Assembly (NCBI RefSeq): GCF_027943945.1
Contig: NZ_AP027141.1
Location: forward strand, 1,860,001-1,924,000
From: Microbacterium terricola
GTDB lineage: Bacteria; Actinomycetota; Actinomycetes; Actinomycetales; Microbacteriaceae
DNA: 64,000 bases
Direction of reading: 5' to 3'
Below the pieces are notes generated by a model. That model saw only the letters and a list, made by a program, of their open reading frames with translations. It ran no database searches and had not been told where the DNA came from. The number at the start of each line of letters is the position of its first letter. The first letter of the stretch is position 1. Both the position numbers and the translations under genes were made by a program. Positions 37,157 to 49,505 of the stretch are shown in pieces.

Positions 37157-37628
37157 CCGCCTTGATCTGATCGATCGCCTCGTTGAACCCGCCGCTCGTG
37201 AGCGAGGAGCCGGCGACCCGGCTGACCGAGATCTCGTCGATGTCCTTGCCCACGACGACATCGGCGATCCCGCCGATGAACTCGCCCTGGTACTGCTCGG
37301 ACTCGCGCCTGGTCGGGTTGCCCGTCACCTCGACGGCGGTGATGACGTCGTCTGCGAGGGTGACCGTGACGGAGATGGTCTCGACCGATTCGGGCGTCGC
37401 GTACGACCCCTCGGCCGTGTAGGTGCCGTCGGCGTAGCTCGCGGTCGACGAGTCGCCCGTGTCGCCGGACGCGCTCGACTCGCTGCTCGGCGCGCTGGAC
37501 TGCTCGCCGTCGACGTCGGTGGTGCCGCCGCCGGTCGTGGAGCAGCCGGCGAGCAGGACGATCCCGGCGACGCCGGCGAGACCGGCTCCGACGCGGAGCG
37601 GACGGGGGGCGGCGGGAGTGCGGATCAT
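37143..37628 (-). CDS. FMN-binding domain lipoprotein
   Basis: This 161-residue protein has a lipoprotein signal ending in LLAGC with the lipidated Cys29. A Ser/Thr/Gly/Asp-rich linker (30-65) leads to an FMN_bind domain (about 66-160) with the segment VAGSSLTSGGFNEAID (138-153). In NqrC-like proteins the equivalent S/T-G-A-T-x motif carries covalent FMN; here it reads G-S-S-L-T-S, so Thr144 or a nearby Ser is the candidate. It would be anchored on the outer face and shuttle electrons. Its ATG has AAGGAGG, and TAGCGT (37666-37671) is the likely -10. First gene of the cassette with apbE and the RnfD-FNR fusion. Confidence 0.88.
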   Translation of the reverse strand: MIRTPAAPRPLRVGAGLAGVAGIVLLAGCSTTGGGTTDVDGEQSSAPSSESSASGDTGDSSTASYADGTYTAEGSYATPESVETISVTVTLADDVITAVEVTGNPTRRESEQYQGEFIGGIADVVVGKDIDEISVSRVAGSSLTSGGFNEAIDQIKADAAA

Positions 37629-37665
37629 GGGGTCCTCCTTCTGCAGCGGTACGGGGGGATGTCCC

Positions 37666-37671
37666 ACGCTA
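37666..37671 (-). promoter_or_regulatory. Predicted -10 box of the flavin cassette
   Basis: TAGCGT on the minus strand lies 37 bp before the FMN lipoprotein ATG, leaving a leader of about 30 bases with a strong AAGGAGG. Confidence 0.4.
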
Positions 37672-37706
37672 GGCGGGTCCGCTCGCCATGGTTGCCGAAC
37701 CGCCTA
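37670..37706. terminator. TAGGCGG / CCGCCTA hairpin after the P-type ATPase
   Basis: Seven-base arms at 37670-37676 and 37700-37706 form an inverted repeat 16 bp after the ATPase stop on the minus strand. The downstream arm merges into the -10 of the flavin cassette. No U-tract. Confidence 0.35.
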
Positions 37707-37721
37707 TGAGACCGCTTTGAA

Positions 37722-40439
37722 TCAGCGTCGCGGCCCGGCGTCGCGCGTGCGCAGCACGCCCTTGAGCACCTCGACGAGGAAGAAGATCACGACGGACAGC
37801 AGCAGCGGCAGCAGCCACGACTGCGCGCCCAGCGGGACCGACTCGAAGAGCACGTTCATGAACGGCACGTAGGTGAACACGAGCTGCAGCGCGATCAGCG
37901 CGGCGGCCGAGATCCACACCATCCGGTTGCCGCGGAACACGTCAGTTGTGATGCTCGACCGCGTCAGGAACCGGCAGTTGAGCAGGTAGGCGAGCTGACC
38001 GAGTGCGAGCATGAGCACGGCCTGGGTCCGTGCGTACTCGACGGCCACGCCGACGGCCACCTGCGTGTAGAACACCCCCATCGCGGCGGCCGCGATGAGG
38101 ACGGACACCACCAGCACGAACCCGAACTCGCGCCCGTCGATGATGCCCCCGCCCGTGCGGCGAGGCGGCCGCGACATGATGCCCCGCTCGGCAGGCTCGT
38201 ACGCGAGCGCGAGCGAGAGCGTCAGCGCCGTCACCATGTTGACCCACAGCACCTGCACCGAGGTCAGCGGCAGGGTGAGCCCGAAGACCACGGCGATGAG
38301 GATGACCAGCGACTGCGCGCCGTTGGTGGGCAGCAGGAAGACGACCGACTTCCGGAGGTTGTCGTAGATGCGGCGGCCCTCGCGGATCGCGCTGCGGATC
38401 GTGGCGAAGTTGTCGTCCGCGAGGACGATCTCGGCGGCCTCCTTGGTCGCCTCGGTGCCCTTGATGCCCATCGCGATCCCGACGTTCGCCCTGGTGAGGG
38501 CCGGCGCGTCGTTGACCCCGTCGCCGGTCATCGCGACGACCTCGTCGTGTGCCTGCAGCGCGCGCACGATGCGGATCTTGTGCTCGGGGCTGGTGCGGGC
38601 GTAGACGTCGACGTCGCGCACCACCCGGGTGAGCTGGTCCTGGCTCAGCGCCTCGAGCTCGGCGCCGGTGAGGACGCGCACGTCGTCGCCGCTGACCAGG
38701 CCCATCTCGCGTCCGATCGCGAGCGCCGTGCCCGCGTGGTCGCCCGTGATCATCTTCACGCTGATGCCGGCGTGGTGGCAGTCCGCGATCGCCTCGATCG
38801 CCTCCGGCCGCGGCGGGTCGACGATGCCCCACACGCCGAGGAACTCGAGGTCGTGCAGATCGTCGATGCCGAGCCCGTCGGTTCCGGCGGGCACCGGCCG
38901 ACGCGCGGCGGCGAGCACCCGCAGCCCCTGCGCGCTGAGCTCGTCGACGACCCCGTCCCACCGCGCGCGGTCGAGCGGCTCGGCCCCCCGCAGGCCGCGC
39001 TGCGATCCGGACCGATCGAGCAGCCGGTCAGGAGCCCCCTTCACGAGGATCGCCCGCGACGAGTCGGAACCCTCGTTGAGGGTCGCCATGAACTTGTTCG
39101 CGGAGTCGAAGGGCAGCACGCCGACGCGGGTGCTGCCGCCGGCGTTCACGGCACCCTTCATCGCGACGACCTTCAGGGCACCCTCGGTGGGCTCCCCGAC
39201 CAGCGCCCAGCCTCCGTCGCCGGAGGCCGCGGCGGGGTCGGCCACGATGTGGGCGTCGTTGCACAGGGTCGCCACGGCGAGGATCGCGGCGAGGTCGCCG
39301 CCGGACTGCCCCTCGCGCGGCTCGATCGCGCCGTCGGGGTCGTACCCGAGACCCGTCACGTCGTAGGTCGCGACGGGGGTCACGATGCTGCGCACGGTCA
39401 TCTCGTTCTTCGTCAGCGTCCCGGTCTTGTCGGAGCACACCGTGGTGACCGAGCCCAGGGCTTCGACCGCGGGGAGCTTGCGGGTGATCGCCTGCCGCTT
39501 GGCCATCTGCTGCACGCCGATCGCCAGGGTGATCGTGACCAGGGCGGGCAGCCCTTCCGGGATGGCGGCGACCGCGAAGCCGATCGCCGCGGAGATGAGG
39601 TCGTCGAACGGCATCTGGTGCAGGAACCGGCCGATCAGCAGCATCACGGCCGCCATCGCGAGGATGACGATCGTGAGGAGCCGCCCGAAGTCGTCGAGCT
39701 GCCGGGTGAGGGGCGTGGCGAGCGAGCCGGCCTCGTCGGCGAGCGTCTGGATCTTCCCGATCTCAGTCGAGACGCCGGTGCCGGTGACGACGCCCCGGCC
39801 CTGTCCGGCGGCGACGATCGTGCCGGAGAACGCCATCGACGTGCGGTCGCCGACACCGGCGTCGTCGTCGACGGGGGCGAGGTCCTTGGATGAGGGCACC
39901 GACTCGCCCGTCAGCGCCGATTCGTCCACCCGCAGCTGGAAGGCCTGCGTCAGCCGCACATCGGCGGGAACACGATCGCCGGGCATGAGCCGGACGATGT
40001 CGCCGGGGACGAGGTCGGACGACGGGATCGTGCCCCACCCTCCGTCACGGCGCACGCTCGCGTCGGCGGACAGCATCCCCCTGATCCCGGCCAGCGCCTT
40101 CTCGGCGCGCCCCTCCTGGATGTAGCCGATGACGGCGTTGATGATCGCGACCGCCATGATCACCCAGAAGTCCAGCCAGTCCCCCATCACCGCCTTGATG
40201 ACGGCGGCCGCGAGCAGGATGTAGATCAGGGTGTCGTTGAAGTGCACGAGGAAGCGCACGATCGCGGGCTTGCGGGCGGGCTCCGGCAGCTGGTTGGGGC
40301 CGACGCGTGCGAGTCGCGCGCGCGCCTCCTCGCTCGAGAGACCGTGGCCGTCGGTGCCGAGCGCGGTGACGACGTCGTCCGCCGACCGGGCGTGCGGACG
40401 GACGATCGCGAGGTCGGCGTCGGTGAGCTGAGCTGTCAT
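37722..40439 (-). CDS. Cation-transporting P-type ATPase (P2A, PMR1/SERCA-like)
   Basis: This 905-residue pump has the P2 ATPase order: N-terminal cation-ATPase domain, actuator with ALTGESVPS, membrane motif [18 protein letters not shown], phosphorylation motif [10 protein letters not shown], hinge [12 protein letters not shown] and six C-terminal helices. The PEGLPA signature and overall length fit Ca2+-ATPases of the PMR1/SERCA group, so Ca2+ (or Mn2+) export is most likely; ion specificity is not proven. The ATG 40439 has GGGAGG, and TAGCCT (40465-40470) is a likely -10. It lies 34 bp after prs on the same strand. Confidence 0.9.
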   Translation of the reverse strand: MTAQLTDADLAIVRPHARSADDVVTALGTDGHGLSSEEARARLARVGPNQLPEPARKPAIVRFLVHFNDTLIYILLAAAVIKAVMGDWLDFWVIMAVAIINAVIGYIQEGRAEKALAGIRGMLSADASVRRDGGWGTIPSSDLVPGDIVRLMPGDRVPADVRLTQAFQLRVDESALTGESVPSSKDLAPVDDDAGVGDRTSMAFSGTIVAAGQGRGVVTGTGVSTEIGKIQTLADEAGSLATPLTRQLDDFGRLLTIVILAMAAVMLLIGRFLHQMPFDDLISAAIGFAVAAIPEGLPALVTITLAIGVQQMAKRQAITRKLPAVEALGSVTTVCSDKTGTLTKNEMTVRSIVTPVATYDVTGLGYDPDGAIEPREGQSGGDLAAILAVATLCNDAHIVADPAAASGDGGWALVGEPTEGALKVVAMKGAVNAGGSTRVGVLPFDSANKFMATLNEGSDSSRAILVKGAPDRLLDRSGSQRGLRGAEPLDRARWDGVVDELSAQGLRVLAAARRPVPAGTDGLGIDDLHDLEFLGVWGIVDPPRPEAIEAIADCHHAGISVKMITGDHAGTALAIGREMGLVSGDDVRVLTGAELEALSQDQLTRVVRDVDVYARTSPEHKIRIVRALQAHDEVVAMTGDGVNDAPALTRANVGIAMGIKGTEATKEAAEIVLADDNFATIRSAIREGRRIYDNLRKSVVFLLPTNGAQSLVILIAVVFGLTLPLTSVQVLWVNMVTALTLSLALAYEPAERGIMSRPPRRTGGGIIDGREFGFVLVVSVLIAAAAMGVFYTQVAVGVAVEYARTQAVLMLALGQLAYLLNCRFLTRSSITTDVFRGNRMVWISAAALIALQLVFTYVPFMNVLFESVPLGAQSWLLPLLLSVVIFFLVEVLKGVLRTRDAGPRR

Positions 40440-40473
40440 GGTTCCTCCCGGATCCGGCAAGCTCAGGCTAGTG

Positions 40474-41508
40474 TCAGGCGGCTCCGTCGAACATGCTCGT
40501 GACGGATCCGTCTTCGAAGACCTCGTGGATCGCCCGGGCCAGCAGCGGGGCGATCGGCAGGATCGTGAGCGTCGGGAAGCGCTTGTCTTCGGGCACAGGC
40601 ACGGTGTCGGTGACGACGACCTCGTCGATCGCCGGGCTCTGCAGGCGGTCGGTGGCGGGCGCGCTGAAGATCGCGTGGGTCGCGGCGACGATGACGCGCT
40701 CGGCGCCGTTCTTCTTCAGTGCCTCCGCGGCTTTCACGATCGTGCCGCCGGTGTCGATCATGTCGTCCACCAGCAGGCAGACGCGACCGGCGACCTCGCC
40801 GACGATCTCGTTGACGGTGACCTGGTTCGCCACATTCGGGTCGCGGCGCTTGTGGATGATCGCCAGCGGGGCGCCGAGGCTGTCGGACCACTGGTCGGCC
40901 ACGCGCACGCGGCCGGTGTCGGGCGAGACGACGGTGAGGAGCGCGCGGTCCGCCTCGGAGAGCGTCTTCTCGAAGTACTCGAGCAGCACCGGCTTGGCGA
41001 ACAGGTGGTCGACGGGCCCGTCGAAGAAACCCTGGATCTGCGCGGCGTGGAGGTCGACGCTCATCACGCGGTCGGCACCGGCGGTCTTCATCAGGTCGGA
41101 GACGAGGCGGGCGCTGATCGGCTCACGGCCGCGGCCCTTCTTGTCCTGGCGCGAGTACGGGTAGTACGGGGCGACGACGGTGATGCGCTTGGCGGACGCG
41201 CGCTTGGCCGCGTCGAGCATGATGAGCAGCTCCATCAGCCACTCGTTCACGGGCGGGCCGAAGGACTGGATGATGAAGGCGTCGCAGCCGCGGATCGAGA
41301 CCTCGAACCGGGTCAGGATCTCGCCGGAGGCGAAGGTGCGGTGCTCGGTCGGCACCAGCTCGGTGCCGATCGCCTCGACCACCTGCCGCGCGAGCTCGGG
41401 GTGCGAGCTTCCGGTCAGGACGACGAGTCGCTTCTTGGTCTTGGCGACCAGACCCGGCGCGATGTCGTGCTCGCGATCGAGATCAACCGTCTTCTTCTTG
41501 CGAGCCAT
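40474..41508 (-). CDS. prs: Ribose-phosphate pyrophosphokinase
   Basis: This 344-residue enzyme makes PRPP from ribose 5-phosphate and ATP for nucleotide, His and Trp synthesis. Motifs include FASGEILTRFEVSIRGCD, the flexible-loop region YPYSRQDKKGRGREPISARL, the metal site SVDLHAAQIQGFF and the PRPP loop LLVDDMIDTGGTIVKAAE. An N-terminal Lys-rich stretch (MARKKKTVD) precedes the core. The ATG 41508 lies inside the end of glmU (26-bp overlap), so prs is translationally linked to glmU. The glmU-prs order is conserved in actinobacteria. Confidence 0.96.
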   Translation of the reverse strand: MARKKKTVDLDREHDIAPGLVAKTKKRLVVLTGSSHPELARQVVEAIGTELVPTEHRTFASGEILTRFEVSIRGCDAFIIQSFGPPVNEWLMELLIMLDAAKRASAKRITVVAPYYPYSRQDKKGRGREPISARLVSDLMKTAGADRVMSVDLHAAQIQGFFDGPVDHLFAKPVLLEYFEKTLSEADRALLTVVSPDTGRVRVADQWSDSLGAPLAIIHKRRDPNVANQVTVNEIVGEVAGRVCLLVDDMIDTGGTIVKAAEALKKNGAERVIVAATHAIFSAPATDRLQSPAIDEVVVTDTVPVPEDKRFPTLTILPIAPLLARAIHEVFEDGSVTSMFDGAA

Positions 41509-42955
41509 CGTCCGCCTTCTGTGCGGACCGAGCCTTGACCACGGCCTCTGCCGCGCCCGTTCCCGGTCTGTTCTTCTCGACCCACCCCTCGACATTGCGC
41601 TGAGGGGCGACGCTGAGTGCGAGGGCCCCGGGTGGCACATCCTTGCGGATGACGGCACCGGCTCCGGTCTTCGCTCCGTCTCCGATCCTAACGGGCGCGA
41701 CGAAGACGTTGTGCGAACCGGTGTGGACCTCGTCGCCGATCTCGGTGCGGTGCTTGGCCAGGTCGTCGTAGTTCGCCGTGATCGCCCCCGCGCCGAGGTT
41801 GACGTGCTCCCCGATCGTGGTGTCGCCGATGTACGACAGGTGGGGCACCTTGCTGCCCCGGCCGATCGACGAGTTCTTCGTCTCTACGAAGGTGCCGATC
41901 TTGCCGTCGGCGGCGAGCACGGTGCCCGGCCGCAGGTACGCGAACGGGCCGACTGTCGCCCCGGCGCCGATCACCGCGAGGGTCGCGTCGGTGCGGCGCA
42001 CGGTGGCGCCCTCGCCCACCTCGCAGTCCACCAGGCTGGTGTCGGGGCCGATGATCGCGCCCTCGGCGACCGTGCTGGCCCGCAGGATGTGCGTGTTCGG
42101 CAGCACGGTCACGTCCGGCGCGAGCGTCGCCGTCACGTCGATCCAGGTGGTCGCCGGGTCGAGGATCGACGCGCCGGCGAGCTGCCAGCGGCGCACGGTG
42201 CGCGCGTTCAGCAGCCGCGCCGCCTCGGCCAGCTGGGCACGGTCATTGACTCCGAGCGTCAGCGCCACGTCACGGACGACGGATGCCGCCACCCCGAGGG
42301 CCTGGGCACGCAGCAGTCCGATCACGTCGGTGAGGTACTTCTCGCCCTGCGCGTTGGCGGTGCCCACCTGCGCGAGCTGGGCGCGCAGCGGCTCGGCCTG
42401 GAAGACGTAGACGCCGGCGTTGATCTCGGTGACCGCCGCCTCGTCGTCGGTGGCGTCCTTCTGCTCGACGATCCGGTCGACGTCGCCCGCCTCGTCCCGG
42501 ATCACCCGGCCGTAGCCGGTCGCGTCCTCGAGCACGGCGCTCAGGAGAGTGACCGCGGTCCCGCCGGCGCGATGCGCCCGGATCAGGCCGCTGAGGGTGT
42601 CTGCATCGAGGAGCGGCACGTCGCCGCTGAGCACCAGGACGTCTCCCGAGTAGTCGGGCAGCGCGGCGAGCGCCACCTCGACGGCCCTGCCGGTGCCGGG
42701 GACGTCGTCCTGGTCGACGACGACGATCCCCGGCGAGACGCCCATGACGGCCTCGGCGACCTGGTCGCGCTCGTGGCGCACCACGACGAGCACGTGCGCG
42801 GGCGCGAGATCGCGCGCGGTGTCGAGCACGTGGCCGACCAGCGGCCGGCCGCCGATGCGGTGCAGCACCTTGGGCACCGACGACTTCATGCGGGTGCCCT
42901 GGCCGGCGGCCAGGATGATCACGGCGAGCGACGGATCCGCGGTGTTCTCGGTCAT
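41483..42955 (-). CDS. glmU: Bifunctional GlmU: GlcN-1-P acetyltransferase / GlcNAc-1-P uridyltransferase
   Basis: This 490-residue enzyme makes UDP-GlcNAc for peptidoglycan. The N-terminal uridyltransferase opens with VIILAAGQGTRMKSSVPKVLH and holds LSGDVPLLD and YGRVIRD. The C-terminal left-handed beta-helix has PFAYLRPGT, FVETKNSSIGRGSKVPHLSYIGD and GAGAITANYDD, the acetyltransferase site. A polar C-terminal tail follows. The ATG lies one base after the tRNA-Gln discriminator base, so its ribosome-binding region (GGCGGAG) is part of the tRNA acceptor stem. Confidence 0.97.
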   Translation of the reverse strand: MTENTADPSLAVIILAAGQGTRMKSSVPKVLHRIGGRPLVGHVLDTARDLAPAHVLVVVRHERDQVAEAVMGVSPGIVVVDQDDVPGTGRAVEVALAALPDYSGDVLVLSGDVPLLDADTLSGLIRAHRAGGTAVTLLSAVLEDATGYGRVIRDEAGDVDRIVEQKDATDDEAAVTEINAGVYVFQAEPLRAQLAQVGTANAQGEKYLTDVIGLLRAQALGVAASVVRDVALTLGVNDRAQLAEAARLLNARTVRRWQLAGASILDPATTWIDVTATLAPDVTVLPNTHILRASTVAEGAIIGPDTSLVDCEVGEGATVRRTDATLAVIGAGATVGPFAYLRPGTVLAADGKIGTFVETKNSSIGRGSKVPHLSYIGDTTIGEHVNLGAGAITANYDDLAKHRTEIGDEVHTGSHNVFVAPVRIGDGAKTGAGAVIRKDVPPGALALSVAPQRNVEGWVEKNRPGTGAAEAVVKARSAQKADDGSQEEDG

Positions 42956-42956
42956 G

Positions 42957-43028
42957 CTCCGCCGCCAGGATTCGAACCTAGACCTCACAGCTCCAAAGGC
43001 TGTCGTGCTGCCATTACACCACGGCGGA
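42957..43028 (-). tRNA. tRNA-Gln (anticodon UUG), no encoded CCA
   Basis: A 72-base cloverleaf folds on the minus strand. The acceptor arm is TCCGCCG with CGGCGGA, the anticodon loop is CTTTGGA (anticodon UUG), and the T arm is CTAGG TTCGAAT CCTGG. The discriminator G is followed directly by CATG, where ATG is the glmU start, so CCA must be added by enzyme. The 5' end overlaps the arm of an upstream terminator-like hairpin by three bases. Confidence 0.95.
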
Positions 43029-43058
43029 CCGCGGCCGCCGGTGGTGCGGCCGCGGTCC
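43026..43058. terminator. Perfect 13-bp GC-rich hairpin after the GH53 gene
   Basis: Arms 43026-43038 and 43046-43058 (GGACCGCGGCCGC) pair exactly around a seven-base loop, 15 bp after the galactanase stop. It probably ends that transcript. Its distal arm includes the first three bases of tRNA-Gln, so it must unfold for the tRNA to form. No U-tract. Confidence 0.7.
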
Positions 43059-43072
43059 AAGTCTGCCAGCCC

Positions 43073-46748
<3,676 letters not shown>

Positions 46749-46779
46749 TCTCTCGCACGCGTCGAGCGGAATCAACCCC

Positions 46780-46785
46780 CATAAT
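46780..46785 (+). promoter_or_regulatory. Predicted -10 box of leaderless marR-family promoter
   Basis: CATAAT is followed by six bases and the GTG start at 46792. It lies 32 bp from the operator pair, so factors bound there could affect it. Confidence 0.45.
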
Positions 46786-46791
46786 GGGCGG

Positions 46792-47289
46792 GTGGCACAC
46801 GAGTCCGACGAGGTCGATCGCATCGTCGAGGCCTGGCTCGCCCAGCGGCCCGACCTCGACTTCTCCCCCCTCGAGGTCCTGTCGCGGGTCGACCGGCTCT
46901 CGCGTCACCTCGACCGCGCCCGGCGCGAGGCGTTCCGGCGCAGCGACCTGGAGCCGTGGGAGTGGGACGTGCTGTCCGCGCTCCGCCGGGCGGGCGAGCC
47001 GTACCGGCTGAGCCCCAAGCAGCTGCTGCAGCAGACGCTCGTCTCCAGCGGCACCATGACGAACCGCATCGACCGCCTCGTGGGCCGGCGGCTCGTGCGA
47101 CGAGAGGCCGACCCGGACGACGGGCGCAGCATCCTGGTCATCCTGACCGAGGACGGCCGCACGCGCGTGGATGCCGCCATCACCCGGCTGGTCGACGCGG
47201 AGGCCGTGCTGCTCGGCAGCCTCAGCCGCGCCGACCGGGAGCGGCTCGCGGCGCTCCTCCGCAAGCTCAGCCTGGGCTTCGACGCCTGA
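46792..47289 (+). CDS. MarR-family transcriptional regulator
   Basis: This 165-residue protein has the MarR winged helix: the recognition helix is in QQTLVSSGTMTNRIDRLVGRRL and the wing is VRREADPDDGRSILVILTEDG, with long N- and C-terminal dimer helices. It probably represses its own gene or a neighbour in response to a small ligand. It diverges from the galactanase gene, with the palindrome pair between them, and converges with the ABC-F gene. Confidence 0.9.
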   Translation: MAHESDEVDRIVEAWLAQRPDLDFSPLEVLSRVDRLSRHLDRARREAFRRSDLEPWEWDVLSALRRAGEPYRLSPKQLLQQTLVSSGTMTNRIDRLVGRRLVRREADPDDGRSILVILTEDGRTRVDAAITRLVDAEAVLLGSLSRADRERLAALLRKLSLGFDA

Positions 47290-47310
47290 CCATCGCCCGT
47301 GCCGCGGCGC

Positions 47311-49113
47311 TCAGCCGACGAGTTCGGTGAGCTCGAACCAGCGGCCCTCGGCGTCATCGCGCTCGGCCTCGAGTCCGCTGATGCGCTGCATCTCGGCGGC
47401 CAGTCCGACGTAGTCGCCCTGGTCGTGCTCGGCGAGCGCCGTGCGCGCGGCGGTGATCTGCGCCTCGAGCTTCTCCATGCGGCGCTCCAGCGCGGCGAGC
47501 TCCTTCGTGGCCGCGCGCAGCTCCGCTCCGGCCAGGCCGGCGGGCGCAGCGACGGCGGCGGCGGGCCCCTGCACGGCATCCGCGTCGTCGCGACGGCGCA
47601 GACGCAGGTACTCGTCGACGCCGCCGGGCAGATGCCGCAGACGCCCGTGCAGGATCGCGTACTGCTGGTCGGTGACGCGCTCCAGGAAGTACCGGTCGTG
47701 CGAGACGACGAGGAGCGTGCCCGGCCAGCTGTCCAGCAGGTCCTCCAGCGCCGCGAGCATGTCGGTGTCGAGGTCGTTGGTGGGCTCGTCGAGGATCAGC
47801 ACGTTCGGCTGGTCGAGGAGGATCAGCAGCAGCTGCAGGCGCCGCTTCTGACCGCCGGAGAGGTCCTTCACGGGGGTCGACAGCTGGGCGCTGGCGAAGC
47901 CCATCCGCTCGAGCAGCTGACCGGGGGTGAGCTCCTGCGCCTTGGACCCCGCACCGAAGGTGTAGGTGGTGCGCAGGCGCGCGATGACCACGCGCACCGG
48001 GTCGTCGAGGTGCTGCTCGAGCTCGTCGAGGCGCTGGGTGAGGGTCGCGACCTGCACGGTCTTGCCGCGCTTGACCCGCCCCGACGTGGGCTCGACGGTG
48101 CCGGCCACGAGGCCGAGCAGCGTGGACTTCCCCGCGCCGTTCACACCGAGGATGCCGGTGCGCTCGCCGGGTGCGATACGCCACTCGACGTCGCGCAGCA
48201 CCTCGTGCGCGCCGACGGGTGCCGGGTACGAGACGCCCACGTCGAGCAGGTCGACGACGTCCTTGCCCAGCCGGGACACCGCGAGCGACTGCAGGCCGAC
48301 CCGGTCGCGGATCTCCGGCACGTCCTCGATCAGGGCGTTCGCCGCGTCGATGCGGAACTTCGGCTTCGAGGTGCGCGCGGGCGCCCCTCGGCGCAGCCAG
48401 GCGAGCTCCTTGCGGGCCAGGTTCTGGCGGCGCTGCTCGATGACGGCCGACTGCCGGTCGCGCTCCACGCGCTGCAGGATGTAGGCGGCGTAACCGCCGT
48501 CGAAGGGCTCGACGATGCGGTCGTGGACCTCCCACGTGCGGGTGCAGACCTCGTCGAGGAACCACCGGTCGTGCGTGACGATGAGGAGCCCGGCCGCGTT
48601 CGCGGGCCACCGGGTCTTCAGGTGCGCGGCGAGCCAGGCGATCGCCTCGACGTCGAGGTGGTTGGTCGGCTCGTCGAGCATGATGATGTCGTGGTCGCCC
48701 GTGAGCAGCTGCGCGAGGGCCACCCGCCGCCGCTGTCCGCCGGAGAGCGAGCCGAGCCGCGCGTCCCAGGGCAGTCCGCCCAGGAGTCCCGCGATCACGT
48801 CGCGCACCCGCGCGGAGCCCGCCCACTCGTGCTCGGGAGTGTCGCCGACGACCGCGTGGCCGACGGTCTCGTCGTCGGGGAGGGTGTCGGCCTGGTCGAG
48901 GACGCCCACCGTCACTCCCCCGCGCACGGTCACGCGGCCGGCGTCCGGCTCCATCCGCCCCGCGAGCATGGCGAGCAGGCTCGATTTGCCGTCGCCGTTG
49001 CGGCCGACGATGCCGATGCGGTCGCCCTCGTCGATGCCGAGGGAGACGGCGTCGAAGACGACCTTGGTCGGGAATTCGAGGTGGAGGGCTTCAGCCCCCA
49101 GAAGATGCGCCAT
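47311..49113 (-). CDS. ABC-F family ATPase (Uup-like)
   Basis: This 600-residue soluble protein has two ABC cassettes and no membrane part. Cassette 1 has GRNGDGKSSLL, LSGGQRRRVALAQLL and DEPTNHLD; cassette 2 has GVNGAGKSTLL, LSGGQKRRLQLLLIL and DEPTNDLD. A linker of about 60 residues joins them, and the C-terminal 70 residues form a coiled coil (AATKELAALERRMEKLEAQI) as in Uup. ABC-F proteins act at the ribosome; Uup-type members also affect DNA branch intermediates. Nothing marks it as an antibiotic-resistance type. Confidence 0.92.
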   Translation of the reverse strand: MAHLLGAEALHLEFPTKVVFDAVSLGIDEGDRIGIVGRNGDGKSSLLAMLAGRMEPDAGRVTVRGGVTVGVLDQADTLPDDETVGHAVVGDTPEHEWAGSARVRDVIAGLLGGLPWDARLGSLSGGQRRRVALAQLLTGDHDIIMLDEPTNHLDVEAIAWLAAHLKTRWPANAAGLLIVTHDRWFLDEVCTRTWEVHDRIVEPFDGGYAAYILQRVERDRQSAVIEQRRQNLARKELAWLRRGAPARTSKPKFRIDAANALIEDVPEIRDRVGLQSLAVSRLGKDVVDLLDVGVSYPAPVGAHEVLRDVEWRIAPGERTGILGVNGAGKSTLLGLVAGTVEPTSGRVKRGKTVQVATLTQRLDELEQHLDDPVRVVIARLRTTYTFGAGSKAQELTPGQLLERMGFASAQLSTPVKDLSGGQKRRLQLLLILLDQPNVLILDEPTNDLDTDMLAALEDLLDSWPGTLLVVSHDRYFLERVTDQQYAILHGRLRHLPGGVDEYLRLRRRDDADAVQGPAAAVAAPAGLAGAELRAATKELAALERRMEKLEAQITAARTALAEHDQGDYVGLAAEMQRISGLEAERDDAEGRWFELTELVG

Positions 49114-49146
49114 GTCCTCTCCAGGGTAGGCGCATGGTTCCGGGTG

Positions 49147-49446
49147 CTACGCCACCTCGACCTCTTTCCAGAAGGCGAGGTAGCCGGAGAAGTCCCTGCC
49201 GACGCGCTCGATGCCGGTCGGATACGGGGTGGGATAGGCCCATGCGCGGTCGGCGAGCGTCTGGTCGCCCTCGTGGACCGAGTAGTACTGGCACTCGCCC
49301 TTCCAGGGGCAGGTGTACGGCGTCGGGCTCTCCTGCAGCAGACTGAAGTCGACGCTTGCGGGCGGGAAATACCAGTTGCCTTCGATGCGGATCAGGTCGG
49401 ACTCCGGGGCCTCGGCGTAGACGGTGTCACCGATTCGTGCTCTCAA
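49147..49446 (-). CDS. DUF427 family protein
   Basis: This 99-residue protein is a single DUF427 domain, a small beta fold of unknown function. Typical residues are the NWYFPPASVDFSLLQ segment, TPYTCPWKGECQYYSV and DRAWAYPTPYP. The start is TTG with AAGGAG six bases upstream; TAGGCT (49474-49479) is a likely -10. It is a single-gene unit between the ABC-F and acetyltransferase genes. Confidence 0.85.
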   Translation of the reverse strand: MRARIGDTVYAEAPESDLIRIEGNWYFPPASVDFSLLQESPTPYTCPWKGECQYYSVHEGDQTLADRAWAYPTPYPTGIERVGRDFSGYLAFWKEVEVA

Positions 49447-49505
49447 CGCAGCTCCTTGCTCTCGCGTCCTCCGAGCCTACGTGGCGTGCGCGGGGCGGGG
49501 GCCGA

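Noticed and set aside
41509..41658. 50-codon N-terminal extension of prs
   Set aside because: It lies inside glmU in another frame and has no similarity to Prs; ATG 41508 gives the normal enzyme.
42956..43060. Upstream extension of glmU through tRNA-Gln
   Set aside because: The 35 extra codons are simply the tRNA sequence; GlmU homology begins at the ATG at 42955.
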